Shown in pieces: positions 50,441 through 59,321 of a DNA stretch of 64,000 nt. The stretch covers positions 194,650 to 258,649 of the forward strand of contig NZ_JBEFTX010000011.1 of NCBI RefSeq assembly GCF_040195635.1, in the 5' to 3' direction. The position numbers and the translations under genes are program-made. The notes under the pieces were generated by a model. The model had not been told where the DNA came from and searched no databases. It saw only the letters and a program-made list of their open reading frames with translations. The number at the start of each line of letters is the position of its first letter. Position 1 is the first letter of the stretch. Source of the stretch: Thermasporomyces sp040195635 (GTDB lineage Bacteria > Actinomycetota > Actinomycetes > Propionibacteriales > Actinopolymorphaceae).

Positions 50441-51421
50441 CTACGGGCAGCGGATCACCTGGCCGGCGTAGGAGAGTCCCCCGCCGAAACCGAACAGCAG
50501 CACCGGCGCACCCGACGGGATCTCGCCGCGTTCGACGAGCTTGGACAGGGCGAGCGGAACGCTCGCCGCCGACGTGTTGCCCGACTCCACGACGTCGCGG
50601 GCGACCACCGCGTCCGTCACCCCGAGTTGGCGGGCGATCGGCTCGATGATGCGCAGGTTGGCCTGATGGGGGACGAACGCCGCAAGCTCCTCCGGCGCGA
50701 TCCCGGCCCGATCGCAGGCCTGCCGCGCGAGACCGGCCACCGCGGTCGTCGCCCAGCGGAAGACCGCCAGTCCTTCCTGCGAGAAGACGCCCGGTACACC
50801 CTCGATGCGTACGGCGTTGGACAGCTCGGGTACGCAGCCCCACACGACCGGCCCGATGCCAGGCTCCTCAGCGGCACGCACCACCGCCGCTCCGGCGCCG
50901 TCGCCGACCAACACGCACGTCGTACGGTCGGTCCAGTCGGTGAACTCGGTCAGCTTCTCCGACGCGATGACGAGGGCGTTCCGTGCGGCGCCGGCCTGGA
51001 TCGCATGGTCGGCGGTCGCGAGGCCATAACAGAAGCCCGAGCAGGCGGTGTTGATGTCGTACGCCGCGGGGGCGCGCACACCCAACCGCGCCGCCACCCG
51101 CCCGGCCATGTTGGGTGACCTGTCTCTCGCCGTGCAGGTCGCGACCACGACAAGGTCGATGTCCTCGGCGCCGAGACCACCGGCCGACAACGCCTTCTCC
51201 GCCGCGTACGCCGCCATCTCGTCCACGGACTCCGTCTCGGCGACGTGCCTGGTACGGATGCCGACCCGGGTGCGGATCCATTCGTCGTTCGTGTCGACGA
51301 TCTTCGCGAGATCGTCGTTGGTGAGAACCTTTGCCGGCTGGTAATGCCCGAGTGCCACGACCCGCGATCCCGTCACTGCGCGCTCCCTTGTGTACGACGT
51401 CGGTGACGCTTCCACTGTCAT
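50441..51421 (-). CDS. fabH: Beta-ketoacyl-ACP synthase III
   Basis: A 326-residue protein from ATG 51421 after GGGAG. The active-site triad is in DINTACSGF (Cys about 125), VPHQANLRI (His) and ESGNTSAAS (Asn). The start of fatty-acid synthesis condenses acetyl- or branched-chain acyl-CoA with malonyl-ACP. In actinobacteria the main fabH is in the fabD-fabH-acpP-fabF cluster; this copy is alone, so it may be an accessory, possibly for secondary metabolism. Confidence 0.92.
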   Translation of the reverse strand: MTVEASPTSYTRERAVTGSRVVALGHYQPAKVLTNDDLAKIVDTNDEWIRTRVGIRTRHVAETESVDEMAAYAAEKALSAGGLGAEDIDLVVVATCTARDRSPNMAGRVAARLGVRAPAAYDINTACSGFCYGLATADHAIQAGAARNALVIASEKLTEFTDWTDRTTCVLVGDGAGAAVVRAAEEPGIGPVVWGCVPELSNAVRIEGVPGVFSQEGLAVFRWATTAVAGLARQACDRAGIAPEELAAFVPHQANLRIIEPIARQLGVTDAVVARDVVESGNTSAASVPLALSKLVERGEIPSGAPVLLFGFGGGLSYAGQVIRCP

Positions 51422-51571
51422 CGATCTCCCGGCGAGAAGGTACCCGCCCGGTCGCCAGTACCTACCCGGACGCGTTGGAGGATCTCGCCAGTTCCTCCTG
51501 CAGCAAACGTTCACGCCAGCGCTCCCTCCGGTTCGAGCGGGACTTGGACACCCCGCGCCGACGCACCCGCC

Positions 51572-52909
51572 TCAGGCCGACGTGGCCAGCGCGCCTTCCA
51601 GCTCCACCGCCCAGTTCAACAGGTCCTCGTCGGCGTTCGGGCGCGCGGCGAACTGCACACCGAGCGGAAGGCCGTTGGCGGCCGCGCCGGCGGGCACCCC
51701 GACCACCGGCAGGCGGGCCTGGGTCCAGGGCAGGTTCATCAGCGGGCTGCCGGTGGTGTGGAGCCCTTCGGGTGCGGGACCTGTCGCGGCGGGGGCGATC
51801 CACCCGTCGATCCCCTCGGCATCCATCTGCGCGACCAGTGCCGCTGCGTACTCCTTGCGTTCGGTCAGGGCCCGTTCGTACGCCTGCACCGAAATCCGCC
51901 GGCCCTCACGGATCGCGGTGGCCGACTGCTCGCGGTAGCGGTCTTCGTACGTCCGGAACCACGTCTCGTGGGTCCACGCGAGTTCCACCAGGTTGATCAG
52001 ATCGTTGCGCTGGATGACGTCGCCGAGGTCGGTGAGCGTGGAGATCCGGCGTACGGCGAAGCCAGCGTCCTCCAGGTGCCCAACCTGGTCGGCGAACGCC
52101 TGCCGCGCCTCGGCAGTCGCCTGGTCGAGATAGGGCCCCTCCGGTACGCCGAGCACGGGCCGCCGCATCGGCCCCGCCTCCATCCGCGCCCGCCAGCCGT
52201 CGCAGACGACGGCCGCCGCGGTCGTGGCCGTCGCCACGTCGTGGCTGAGGAGACCGACCGTGTCGAACGACGGCGCGTTCGCGATCACGCCTGCCGTCGG
52301 GATGCGGCCGTAGGTGGGCTTGAATCCGACGACTCCGCAGAACGCCGCGGGCCGGATCACCGATCCCACCGTCTGCGTACCGATCGCGAGTGCCACCAGC
52401 CCCGCCGCCACCGCGGCGGCCGAACCGCTGCTCGACCCGCCCGGAGTGTGCCTCAGGTCGTGCGGGTTGCGGGTCGGGCCTGGCGCCATGAACGCGAACT
52501 CCGCCGTCACCGTCTTGCCCATCACCAGCGCGCCGGCGTCGCGCAGGCGCGCCACAGCGGGCGCGTCGACCGCGTCGGACGCGGCGAGCACCTCGATCGG
52601 GAGCCGTGCACCGGCACCCGTCGGCAGGCCGTCGACGTGGACGACGTCCTTCACACCCAGAGGTACGCCGAACAGCGGCGGGCGCTCGCGCGGATCCGGC
52701 CAACGACGTACCATCTCGCTGGCCTCCGTGCGCACCCGCTGCCGGCGGTCGGGTTCGGCGACGAACGCCTGGAGATCCGCGTCGACGGACTCGATCCGCG
52801 TGCAGATCTCGTCGGCCAAGCTCACCAGGTCGAGGTCACCGCGTCGTACGGCTGCCCACTCGGCCAGCAACGTGCGCGCGTCTACCGTTGTCCCACGCAT
52901 GCCGTCCAC
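51572..52909 (-). CDS. Amidase-signature family hydrolase
   Basis: A 445-residue protein with the Ser-cisSer-Lys set: GKTVTAEF (Lys about 130), GGSSSGSAAAVAAG (cis-Ser) and GTQTVGSVIRPAAFCGVVGFKPTYG (nucleophile Ser). The subfamily with TVGSVIRPAA includes allophanate hydrolase-like and aryl-acylamidases. Nothing nearby points to a substrate. GTG 52909 is used; ATG three codons on is also possible. It is divergent from a GntR-FCD regulator which may control it. Confidence 0.9.
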   Translation of the reverse strand: MDGMRGTTVDARTLLAEWAAVRRGDLDLVSLADEICTRIESVDADLQAFVAEPDRRQRVRTEASEMVRRWPDPRERPPLFGVPLGVKDVVHVDGLPTGAGARLPIEVLAASDAVDAPAVARLRDAGALVMGKTVTAEFAFMAPGPTRNPHDLRHTPGGSSSGSAAAVAAGLVALAIGTQTVGSVIRPAAFCGVVGFKPTYGRIPTAGVIANAPSFDTVGLLSHDVATATTAAAVVCDGWRARMEAGPMRRPVLGVPEGPYLDQATAEARQAFADQVGHLEDAGFAVRRISTLTDLGDVIQRNDLINLVELAWTHETWFRTYEDRYREQSATAIREGRRISVQAYERALTERKEYAAALVAQMDAEGIDGWIAPAATGPAPEGLHTTGSPLMNLPWTQARLPVVGVPAGAAANGLPLGVQFAARPNADEDLLNWAVELEGALATSA

Positions 52910-53045
52910 CGTGCCACACCATGCGCCGCCCAGTCGTCATGATCATGGAACCGCGCACCAGCCGCGACCGTCCGTGCGGCACGGCGTCACCACCCACCCC
53001 GAAACTGACGGGCAGATGTCGGAGCGTCTCTATAGGATGTTCGGC

Positions 53046-53067
53046 GGTCTTACCACGTGGTATGACC
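53046..53067. promoter_or_regulatory. Candidate operator of the GntR-FCD regulator
   Basis: TACCACGTGGTA (53051-53062) is a perfect 12-bp palindrome; flanking GGTC and GACC extend the symmetry to 22 bases with one mismatched pair. It lies 20 bases upstream of the regulator start and in the divergent space to the amidase. FadR/GntR-type regulators recognise sites of this type (TGGTNNNACCA-like arms). Confidence 0.65.
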
Positions 53068-53086
53068 CGAGCGTGGGGAGACGTGG

Positions 53087-53782
53087 GTGGCGAGTGCGCA
53101 AGGCATGGTGAAGGCTTCACTGGCGGACCGTCGTCTTCCGCAACGCCGCATTCTCACCGACGACGTCTACGAAACCGTCAAGGCGTTGGTGATGGACCAC
53201 GCCCTCGCCCCCGGGGCGCATCTCAACATCGACGCACTCGCCCGCGACCTCGAGGTCTCGCAGACCCCCGTCCGGGAAGCACTGGCGCGGCTCGAGTCCG
53301 ACGGCCTCACCGTCAAGCAGCCCTTGCGCGGCTACACCGTGGCGCCCCTGCTCGACAAGGACCAGTTCGAGCACCTCTTCGGGCTCCGCTTCCTCCTCGA
53401 ACCCTGGGCTGCCAGTCAGGCCGCGAAACACGCGACCCCAGCCGACCACGCCGCCCTGGAGGCGACGTTCGCCCTGGTGACCGACGTGCCGGCCGAAGGA
53501 AGCTACGACGCCTACCGCGCCCTCACCGCCCATGACGAACGGTTCCACGCGCTGATCCACGAACTCTCGGGCAACACCCTGCTCGCCCCGACGTTCCAGC
53601 GACTGCACCCGCATCTGCACATCTTCCGGCTCTACTACGGCAAGGGCATCGGCGCGCAGGCGGTCGACGAGCACCGGTACATCCTCGAGGCGATCCAGCG
53701 GGGCAGTGCCAAGGCTGCCGAGGCGGCCATGCGCGCCCACCTCACCGGATCCCGCGACCGGCTGCGGCCCGTCTTCGACTGA
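53087..53782 (+). CDS. GntR-family regulator with FCD domain
   Basis: A 231-residue protein. The winged helix at about 22-90 (LTDDVYETVKALVMDHALAPGAHLNIDALARDLEVSQTPVREALARLESDGLTVKQPLRGYTV) is followed by the all-helical FCD domain (FEHLFGLRFLLEPWAASQAA, HDERFHALIHELSGNTLLAPTFQRLHPHLHIFR, VDEHRYILEAI) with the His/Asp metal ligands. FCD regulators sense organic acids. GTG 53087 is preceded by GGGGAGACG. Divergent from the amidase, with a palindrome between them. Confidence 0.9.
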   Translation: MASAQGMVKASLADRRLPQRRILTDDVYETVKALVMDHALAPGAHLNIDALARDLEVSQTPVREALARLESDGLTVKQPLRGYTVAPLLDKDQFEHLFGLRFLLEPWAASQAAKHATPADHAALEATFALVTDVPAEGSYDAYRALTAHDERFHALIHELSGNTLLAPTFQRLHPHLHIFRLYYGKGIGAQAVDEHRYILEAIQRGSAKAAEAAMRAHLTGSRDRLRPVFD

Positions 53783-53937
53783 ACGACCACAACCACGGGC
53801 ACCACGGCGACCGCGTTCCCAGCCGGGCCGGGTCGGCCCCGACAAGCGGCGCGCAGGTCCCGTCCTTTCCGAAATACGTAGAACTGCCGAAAAGCCCTTA
53901 TCATCCGTCCCGTCGGCATCCTCCTGATTCGCCCGAG

Positions 53938-54633
53938 GTGCCAGAACGCCTTACAGCGATGCGGATTCCGGTCACCCAGGTAGGTGTGCAACATTGCGGG
54001 GTGCCTTTCGTCCACAACGACTACTACCAACGACTTCTGATCCGTCAGCTGCCCGCTGGTGGTCGTACGGCACTCGACGTCGGCTGCGGCACGGGCAGGT
54101 TCGCGCGGCGGTTGGCCCGGCGCGGCTACGACGTCGACGCGATCGACCAGTCGGCGGAGACGCTTGCGACCGCACGCGCCCTGACGGCGCAGATCTGGGC
54201 GGCCGGCACGATCCACTGGCAGCAGGCCGACATCACGACGGTCGACCTGCCGGACAAGCACTACGACTTCATCAGCTGCCTGGCGAGCATCCACCACGTT
54301 CCGTTCGAGACCGTCGGCAGGTTGCGGGACGCGCTCACCCATGACGGCGTCCTCGCGATTCTCGGCCTCTACAACGAGGAGACCGCGAGCGACTGGCTCC
54401 TCAGCCTCGCCGCCGTCCCGGTCAACGCGGCGGCGAGGCTGACGATGGCCATCTCCGACAAGCTGCAACCCACCTGGGAGAACCACGTCCAGCGGCAGGT
54501 CAGCGCCCCGACGATGCCGCCGAGCATGACTCTTGCGCAGATTCGTACCGCCGCCGCCGAGGAACTTCCCGGCTGTACGATCCACCGCCTGCTCTTCTGG
54601 CGCTACCTGCTCGTCTACCGCAAGACGACCTGA
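53938..54633 (+). CDS. Class I SAM-dependent methyltransferase
   Basis: A 231-residue protein with motif I ALDVGCGTGRFARRLARRGYDV, motif post I AIDQS, and DFISCLASIHHVPFETV at motifs IV-V. Probably a small-molecule methyltransferase of the Methyltransf_11/25 type; no substrate-binding signature is clear. The start is not secure: GTG 53938 gives the full frame, ATG 53959 eight codons later is equally good; no strong ribosome-binding site is seen before either. Nearest neighbours are not obviously related. Confidence 0.82.
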   Translation: MPERLTAMRIPVTQVGVQHCGVPFVHNDYYQRLLIRQLPAGGRTALDVGCGTGRFARRLARRGYDVDAIDQSAETLATARALTAQIWAAGTIHWQQADITTVDLPDKHYDFISCLASIHHVPFETVGRLRDALTHDGVLAILGLYNEETASDWLLSLAAVPVNAAARLTMAISDKLQPTWENHVQRQVSAPTMPPSMTLAQIRTAAAEELPGCTIHRLLFWRYLLVYRKTT

Positions 54634-54949
54634 CCGCGCCGCCTGCTCTGCCCAGGCGAACGCCGTCGCCAGGACCCTTCCACCCATAGGTTCGTACGAA
54701 GGGGAGTTGAGCCGTAGAACCAGCACGCTCGACCACACCCAAACCGCCGTCCTGAGCGTGAAACCGGCGTCTCGTTACCTCCGGTTCCGGCAACGCCGCG
54801 ACGGATCTGTCGCCGTCGCCTTCCTGAGCTGATCTCCCACCGACCATCGCGAGAGGGCTGCGTCACGCAGAGGGCGCCTATCTGCAACCCGACGGTTGCG
54901 CTCTGCGGAATCTTGTGCAACCGTTTGATTGCACTCGATGGAGGTTCTC
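54634..54949. other. Gene-free region with candidate operators of the MFS operon
   Basis: No gene is visible in 316 bases. Near the right end two GCAACC-type inverted repeats occur: GCAACCCGACGGTTGC (54884-54899) and TGCAACCGTTTGATTGCA (54916-54933). The second is 17 bases before the MFS start and just before its GGAGG site. They could bind the ArsR-type regulator encoded at the end of the operon. Confidence 0.5.
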
Positions 54950-56191
54950 ATGGACACGGTCACAAGGCCCAACGAAGGCGAAACCCGCTCGATCCTCGTG
55001 GTGCTCTTTCTCGGGGCGTTCGCGATGGGCAGCGCGGACATGCTCGTCGTGGGGATGCTCGACCTGATCTCGGCCGACCTGGCCGTCTCGGTCCCGCAGG
55101 CCGGCGCACTGGTGACCGCCTTCGCGCTGAGCATGGCGATCGGTGGGCCGGTGCTCGCGCTCCTGACGGCGCACCTGGACCGCAGGATCGTCCTGCTCGG
55201 TGCCGTGGCGGCTTTCGCGCTGCTCAACGTGGTCCCGGTGCTGGTGGCCGACTACACGTTCTTCCTCCTGGCGCGCGCCGGGGCCGGAGCGGTCGAAGGC
55301 CTGTTCATCGCGGCCGCGCTCACCGCGGTGGAGGGCATCGTGCCGAAGGACCGGTCCGGCCGCGCGATGGGACTGGTGATCACCGGATTCGCCACCTCGA
55401 GCGCACTCGGGCTGCCCCTCGGGACGCTGGCAGGACAGGTCCTCGGCTGGCGCGCGTCGTTCGCCGCCCTCGTGGGCATCGCGCTCGGGGTCCTCATCGC
55501 TGGCGTCCGGGTGCTCCCTTCGGTCCCGACGGCGCGCGCGAGCCGGACGGCCGGCGCTCAGCTCCGCCACGCGTTCGCACCGCGCGTGCTCGCCGCTTTG
55601 GCGCTGTGCTTCCTGGTCTTCGCGGGCGTCCAGTCGGCCCTCACCTACCTAGTGCCGTACCTTGGCGACGTCACCAGGATCTCGGGCACGACGGTGGTGG
55701 GCGTGCTGTTCGCCTTCGGCGTGGCGACCACCGTTGGATCCGCGGCTGGCGCCCGGTTCGCCGATGCCCACGCCGCGCGCGCCCTGGTGGGCGGGACTGT
55801 CGGCCTGACGGCCGTGCTCCTGACCATGTACCTCTTCGGCGGGCACGCGGTGGTGGCTGTCCTCACCATCGTCGGCATGGGCCTGTTCGCCATGGGGATG
55901 GCGCCGGCCCTTCAGAGCCGGGTGATGAGCCTCGCCGGACCCGGCGCGGCCCTCGCGGCCTCGCTGCCGGCGTCCGCCGCCAATGCCGGGGACTCCGTCG
56001 GCGCGCTCCTCGGGGGAGTCGCGATCAGCCATGCCGGTCTGGCCGCCGCTGTCCTCGCCGGGGCCGTTGTCACCGCCGTCGCCGTCGCCATCGCCATCGC
56101 CACCAGCCGCCTCCGCCCCACGGCACCCGCCGCCGAGGTCACCCCGACGACCGAGGTCACCCCGCCGACCGCTGAGCTGATCGGGGCCTGA
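54950..56191 (+). CDS. MFS transporter
   Basis: A 413-residue membrane protein with twelve helices by hydrophobicity; ATG 54950 follows GGAGG. SILVVLFLGAFAMGSADMLVVGML, GPVLALLTAHLDRRIVLLG (motif A-type loop) and LVITGFATSSALGLPLGTLAGQVLGWRASF (motif C-type helix 5) place it among DHA1-type drug/sugar exporters. It probably exports a drug or metabolite. It leads a set of three genes whose last encodes an ArsR-type regulator, and they are probably controlled together. Confidence 0.88.
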   Translation: MDTVTRPNEGETRSILVVLFLGAFAMGSADMLVVGMLDLISADLAVSVPQAGALVTAFALSMAIGGPVLALLTAHLDRRIVLLGAVAAFALLNVVPVLVADYTFFLLARAGAGAVEGLFIAAALTAVEGIVPKDRSGRAMGLVITGFATSSALGLPLGTLAGQVLGWRASFAALVGIALGVLIAGVRVLPSVPTARASRTAGAQLRHAFAPRVLAALALCFLVFAGVQSALTYLVPYLGDVTRISGTTVVGVLFAFGVATTVGSAAGARFADAHAARALVGGTVGLTAVLLTMYLFGGHAVVAVLTIVGMGLFAMGMAPALQSRVMSLAGPGAALAASLPASAANAGDSVGALLGGVAISHAGLAAAVLAGAVVTAVAVAIAIATSRLRPTAPAAEVTPTTEVTPPTAELIGA

Positions 56192-56218
56192 GCGCCGATC
56201 GGGAAAGGAAGGAACGAC

Positions 56219-56689
56219 ATGACAGACAACCCGCAGACAGTCGCCGAGCACGACACGTTCACCGTGCGCCGCACGATCCACATCGCCGCCCCGGTGGAGA
56301 AGGTGTGGAGCGCCGTCACCGAGCCTGAGCACATCTCCCGCTGGTTCGGGCGCACGGTGCTCCAAGGGACGGGCGTCGGAGCCCCCGGCACCGTGGCCTG
56401 GCCGGACGAGTACGCCATCCCGATCCGCGTCGAGGCGGTCGACCGGCCGAGGATGATCTCCTACCGCTGGTGCAACGACGAGGCGGTCGAGTCCGTTCCG
56501 AGCGAGCTCGACGCCGCACACTCGACGGTGTTCACCTTCACTCTTGAGCCGTTGCGCGACGGCACCCAGCTCACGGTGGTCGAGACGGGATTCGAGACGA
56601 CACTCGACCCGGCCCGGAACATCGAGAGCCACCGTCAGGGCTGGGACGAGCAGCTGGACCGGCTGGTCGCGATGCTGGAGGCACGGTGA
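56219..56689 (+). CDS. AHSA1/SRPBCC-family protein
   Basis: A 156-residue protein with ATG 56219 after AAGGAAGGA. TFTVRRTIHIAAPVEKVWSAVTEPEHISRWFG at the start and GTQLTVVETGFETTLDPARNIESHRQGWDEQLDRLVAML at the end are AHSA1 hallmarks. Such proteins bind hydrophobic ligands in a deep pocket, and in ArsR operons are often paired with an ArsR regulator of this type. Its stop overlaps the ArsR start (GTGATGA). Confidence 0.9.
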   Translation: MTDNPQTVAEHDTFTVRRTIHIAAPVEKVWSAVTEPEHISRWFGRTVLQGTGVGAPGTVAWPDEYAIPIRVEAVDRPRMISYRWCNDEAVESVPSELDAAHSTVFTFTLEPLRDGTQLTVVETGFETTLDPARNIESHRQGWDEQLDRLVAMLEAR

Positions 56690-57003
56690 TGACGGAGATT
56701 CTGGTTCCTGTGTTCGCCGCGCTGGGTGACGAGACCCGCTGGAGCATCCTGACCGCACTGGGCGAGGCCCCGGCGTCCGCGTCGGCACTGGCCGCGAGGC
56801 TGCCCATCAGCCGCCAGGCGATCGCCAAGCACCTCGAGATCCTTCATCGGGTCGGGCTGGTCGAGCCGGTGCCGGTCGGTCGTGAGGTGCGGTACCAGGT
56901 GCTGGGCTTGGAACTCAGCGCCACCGCCCGACGGCTCGACGCCATCGGCACCGCTTGGGAGCAACGCCTCGCGGACATCAAGACGATCGCAGAGGGCCTG
57001 TGA
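56686..57003 (+). CDS. ArsR-family regulator
   Basis: A 105-residue protein with a winged helix (VFAALGDETRWSILTALGEAPASASALAARLPISRQAIAKHLEILHRVGLVEPVPVGREVRYQV). There are no cysteines in the metal-binding helix, so it is unlikely to sense metals; it belongs to the non-metal group that pairs with AHSA1 proteins. GTG 56686 or ATG 56689 start. Probably represses the MFS-AHSA1-arsR operon. Confidence 0.9.
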   Translation: MMTEILVPVFAALGDETRWSILTALGEAPASASALAARLPISRQAIAKHLEILHRVGLVEPVPVGREVRYQVLGLELSATARRLDAIGTAWEQRLADIKTIAEGL

Positions 57004-57099
57004 TGAGGCCGCGCTCAACGGCCCTCGAGTATGCCGGTCTCCCGCCGCGCTCCCGAAGTGGACGAGGCCCCGGATCCGAAGACCCAGGGCCAGTCACTG

Positions 57100-57186
57100 T
57101 GGTGCGCGAGGGGGGAGTTGAACCCCCACGCCCTTGCGGGCACAGGAACCTGAATCCTGCGCGTCTGCCTATTCCGCCACTCGCGC
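57100..57186 (-). tRNA. tRNA-Leu(CAG)
   Basis: The reverse strand folds into a long-variable-arm tRNA. Acceptor GCGCGAG pairs with CTCGCGC, and CCA is encoded. The anticodon stem CAGGA/TCCTG encloses TTCAGGT with anticodon CAG. Variable arm GCCCGCAAGGGC and T-arm GGGGGTTCAACTCCCCC are present. In Mycobacterium the same tRNA (leuT) is next to fhaA. Confidence 0.97.
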
Positions 57187-57725
57187 GTGAGACGTTGCGT
57201 CCGGGACGACCGGAAGCGCCTAGATGCTAACAGTCCCCGGCGTGGGGGCGTTCCCAGGCGGGGTGCGTGACACGCGGAGGCTTCCGTACCCGGCCGGCGG
57301 CGGCACTCGACCGGCAGCACCGGCCTCTCATGGCGACTCTCGTCCCGGACGTCCGATACTCGACTCCTCGTATTTTGGGTGTCCGGTGCCACGGCACCGC
57401 AACCGACCGGCCACCCCGGACGTGATCATGCAGGACAGGCGGGCCACAGCGAGCAGGAGCCATTGGAGCCATTTTCATGATCACCATGACTGCGGCCGGA
57501 CCCGACGGTCCAGCCAGGCGTGCCGCGCGCGCAATTCGCTCCCGGCGGCGCCAGCACGGCATGAGCTCGGCATGATCGGCCGTCAAGATCCGGACCGCGC
57601 CAGGACAACTCCAGGTCACGTCCTGGTCGCGCCACGGCAAGGGGTGGTAGGAGGCGGCCACTCCAGGGCTTGGCAGTTACGATCGACCGGAACATGGCAC
57701 ACCCTGCGCGGGAAGGGAGGTACCC
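57187..57725. other. Gene-free region between tRNA-Leu and the fha operon
   Basis: No convincing gene in 539 bases. It contains the promoter of the minus-strand tRNA at the left, a diverged family B repeat (57421-57488), and at the right the promoter and ribosome-binding site (GGGAGG) of fhaA. Confidence 0.5.
57421..57488. repeat. Family B palindromic repeat, diverged copy 6
   Basis: CGTGATCATGCAGGACAGG at the left and TTTTCATGATCACCATG at the right keep the family termini, with an unrelated centre. Confidence 0.65.
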
Positions 57726-58802
57726 GTGGGAGTCTTTCGTCGCTTTGAACGAGGTCTGGAGGGTCTCGTCACCGGGCCTTTTGCGCGCGTGTTCCGCTCG
57801 GCCGTCCAGCCGGTGGAGATCGCCTCGGCCCTCCAGCGCGAGCTCGACAACTCCGCACAGGTGGTGTCTCGCGACTCGAGTCTGGTGCCCAACGACTTCA
57901 CCATCGAGTTGGCACCCAGCGACCACGAACGCCTCGGCCCTTACGCCCAGACGCTCAGCAGGGAACTCGCCGACGTTGTAAACCGGCACGCGCACGCACA
58001 GCACTACTCCTTTACCGGCCCGGTCACGGTGGGGTTCGAACGCCGTGACGACCTGTCCACGGGTCGCTTCCGCGTCCGGGGGAGCGCGGTCGCGGCGGTC
58101 ATGCCGAGGGGTGGCCGTCCCGGCTATCCCGACGCGCGCCAGCCACACCAGGGCCCCGGCTACCCGCCAGGACCTGGTCCGGGTCCTTACCCTGGTCAGC
58201 AACCTGGCTACGGTCCGCCACCAGGAGGTCCGGCAGGCCCGGGCGGTCCCGGCGGTCCAGGACCTGGACCCGGCCAAGGTCGGGGACCCGGCCAGAACCC
58301 ACAATCCTGGCCGCCACCCGGTCAAGGACCGGGTGGACCTGCCGGCCCGCCGCACGGCCCGGGCCAGGGCGGCGGCTACCCCGGCGGACCAGGACCGCAT
58401 CCGCAGGGACCGGGCCAGGGACCGGGGCAGGGCTTTGGACAAGGCCCACTCCCGAGCCAGGGTTCGGGCGGTCCGGAAGCGGAGGCCGCACCCGCGGGTC
58501 CACAGGTGCCCTACCTCGAGGTCAACGGTCAGCGGCACCCGCTCGACCCACCGGGCGTGGTCCTCGGCCGCGGTACCGAGGCCGACCTGCGGATCACCGA
58601 CCCCGGCGTCTCCCGCCGGCACGCCGAGATCCGGGTCGTCAAGGACGGTGCTTCCTACACCGTCACGGTCCATGACCTCGGCTCGACCAACGGCATCGTG
58701 GTCAACGGCCAACGCGTCGACTATGCCGCACTCCATGACGGCAGCCAGATTCTCCTGGGCAATACGCTGCTCGTCCTACGTCGCCCAGGTGGTGTGCGTT
58801 AG
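57726..58802 (+). CDS. fhaA: FhaA: DUF3662 and FHA-domain protein
   Basis: A 358-residue protein. DUF3662 covers about 1-125 (FRRFERGLEGLVTGPFARVFRSAVQPVEIASALQREL...FTGPVTVGFE). A long Gly/Pro/Gln linker covers about 130-255. The FHA domain at the end has GVVLGRGTEADLRITDPGVSRRHAEI and HDLGSTNGIVVNGQ, keeping the residues that bind phosphothreonine (Arg of GRG, Ser-Arg-Arg-His, and Asn-Gly). In Mycobacterium FhaA binds phosphorylated MviN and controls peptidoglycan synthesis at the pole. GTG 57726 follows GGGAGGTACC. One-base overlap with fhaB. Confidence 0.95.
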   Translation: MGVFRRFERGLEGLVTGPFARVFRSAVQPVEIASALQRELDNSAQVVSRDSSLVPNDFTIELAPSDHERLGPYAQTLSRELADVVNRHAHAQHYSFTGPVTVGFERRDDLSTGRFRVRGSAVAAVMPRGGRPGYPDARQPHQGPGYPPGPGPGPYPGQQPGYGPPPGGPAGPGGPGGPGPGPGQGRGPGQNPQSWPPPGQGPGGPAGPPHGPGQGGGYPGGPGPHPQGPGQGPGQGFGQGPLPSQGSGGPEAEAAPAGPQVPYLEVNGQRHPLDPPGVVLGRGTEADLRITDPGVSRRHAEIRVVKDGASYTVTVHDLGSTNGIVVNGQRVDYAALHDGSQILLGNTLLVLRRPGGVR

Positions 58803-59275
58803 TGTCCGAGCTCACTCTCACGATCATCAAGCTGGGGTTCCTGGCGGTGCTCTGGCTCTTCGTGTTGTCGACGGTGTCGGTGATTCGTTCCGACCTTTTC
58901 GGCTCCCGAGTCAGCGGCACCAGCAGGAATCAGCGGCAGCCCAAGCCGGCCAAACCATCCCGGCCACCGCGGCGTAAGCGAGGTGAACCCTCGGTCGCCG
59001 TGGTGGTCCAGGGCACGAGCTCGGGCCTGCAGGTGCCGTTGGGTGATTCACCGCTCGCCATCGGCCGTGGATCGGAGTGTGAGATCCAGATCGAGGACGA
59101 GTACGTATCCACCAGGCATGCGGTCCTACGTCCCCAGGGGACGACGTGGTACGTCGAGGACCTCGGTTCCACCAACGGCACGTTCGTCGGTGAGTCCCGT
59201 ATCCACGGCCCCACAGCGGTCGGGTCGGGGGTCCCGGTCCGGATCGGCAAGACGATCATCGAGCTGTACAAATAG
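58802..59275 (+). CDS. fhaB: FhaB/FipA: membrane-anchored FHA protein
   Basis: A 157-residue protein. One helix (LTIIKLGFLAVLWLFVLSTVSVI) at residues 5-27, a basic linker (KPAKPSRPPRRKRGE) and an FHA domain (LAIGRGSECEIQIEDEYVSTRHAVL, DLGSTNGTFVGE). In Mycobacterium FipA bridges FtsZ and FtsQ. The phosphothreonine site is intact. GTG 58802 overlaps the fhaA TAG by one base. Probably localises partner proteins to the division or growth site. Confidence 0.93.
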   Translation: MSELTLTIIKLGFLAVLWLFVLSTVSVIRSDLFGSRVSGTSRNQRQPKPAKPSRPPRRKRGEPSVAVVVQGTSSGLQVPLGDSPLAIGRGSECEIQIEDEYVSTRHAVLRPQGTTWYVEDLGSTNGTFVGESRIHGPTAVGSGVPVRIGKTIIELYK

Positions 59276-59321
59276 GCGCGCAAACGATGACCTCCGAGGT
59301 TTCTGGCCAAGAGAAGGCAGG

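Noticed and set aside
54533..54832. 99-codon open frame overlapping the methyltransferase end
   Set aside because: No ribosome-binding site, no recognisable domain, overlaps a better-supported gene.
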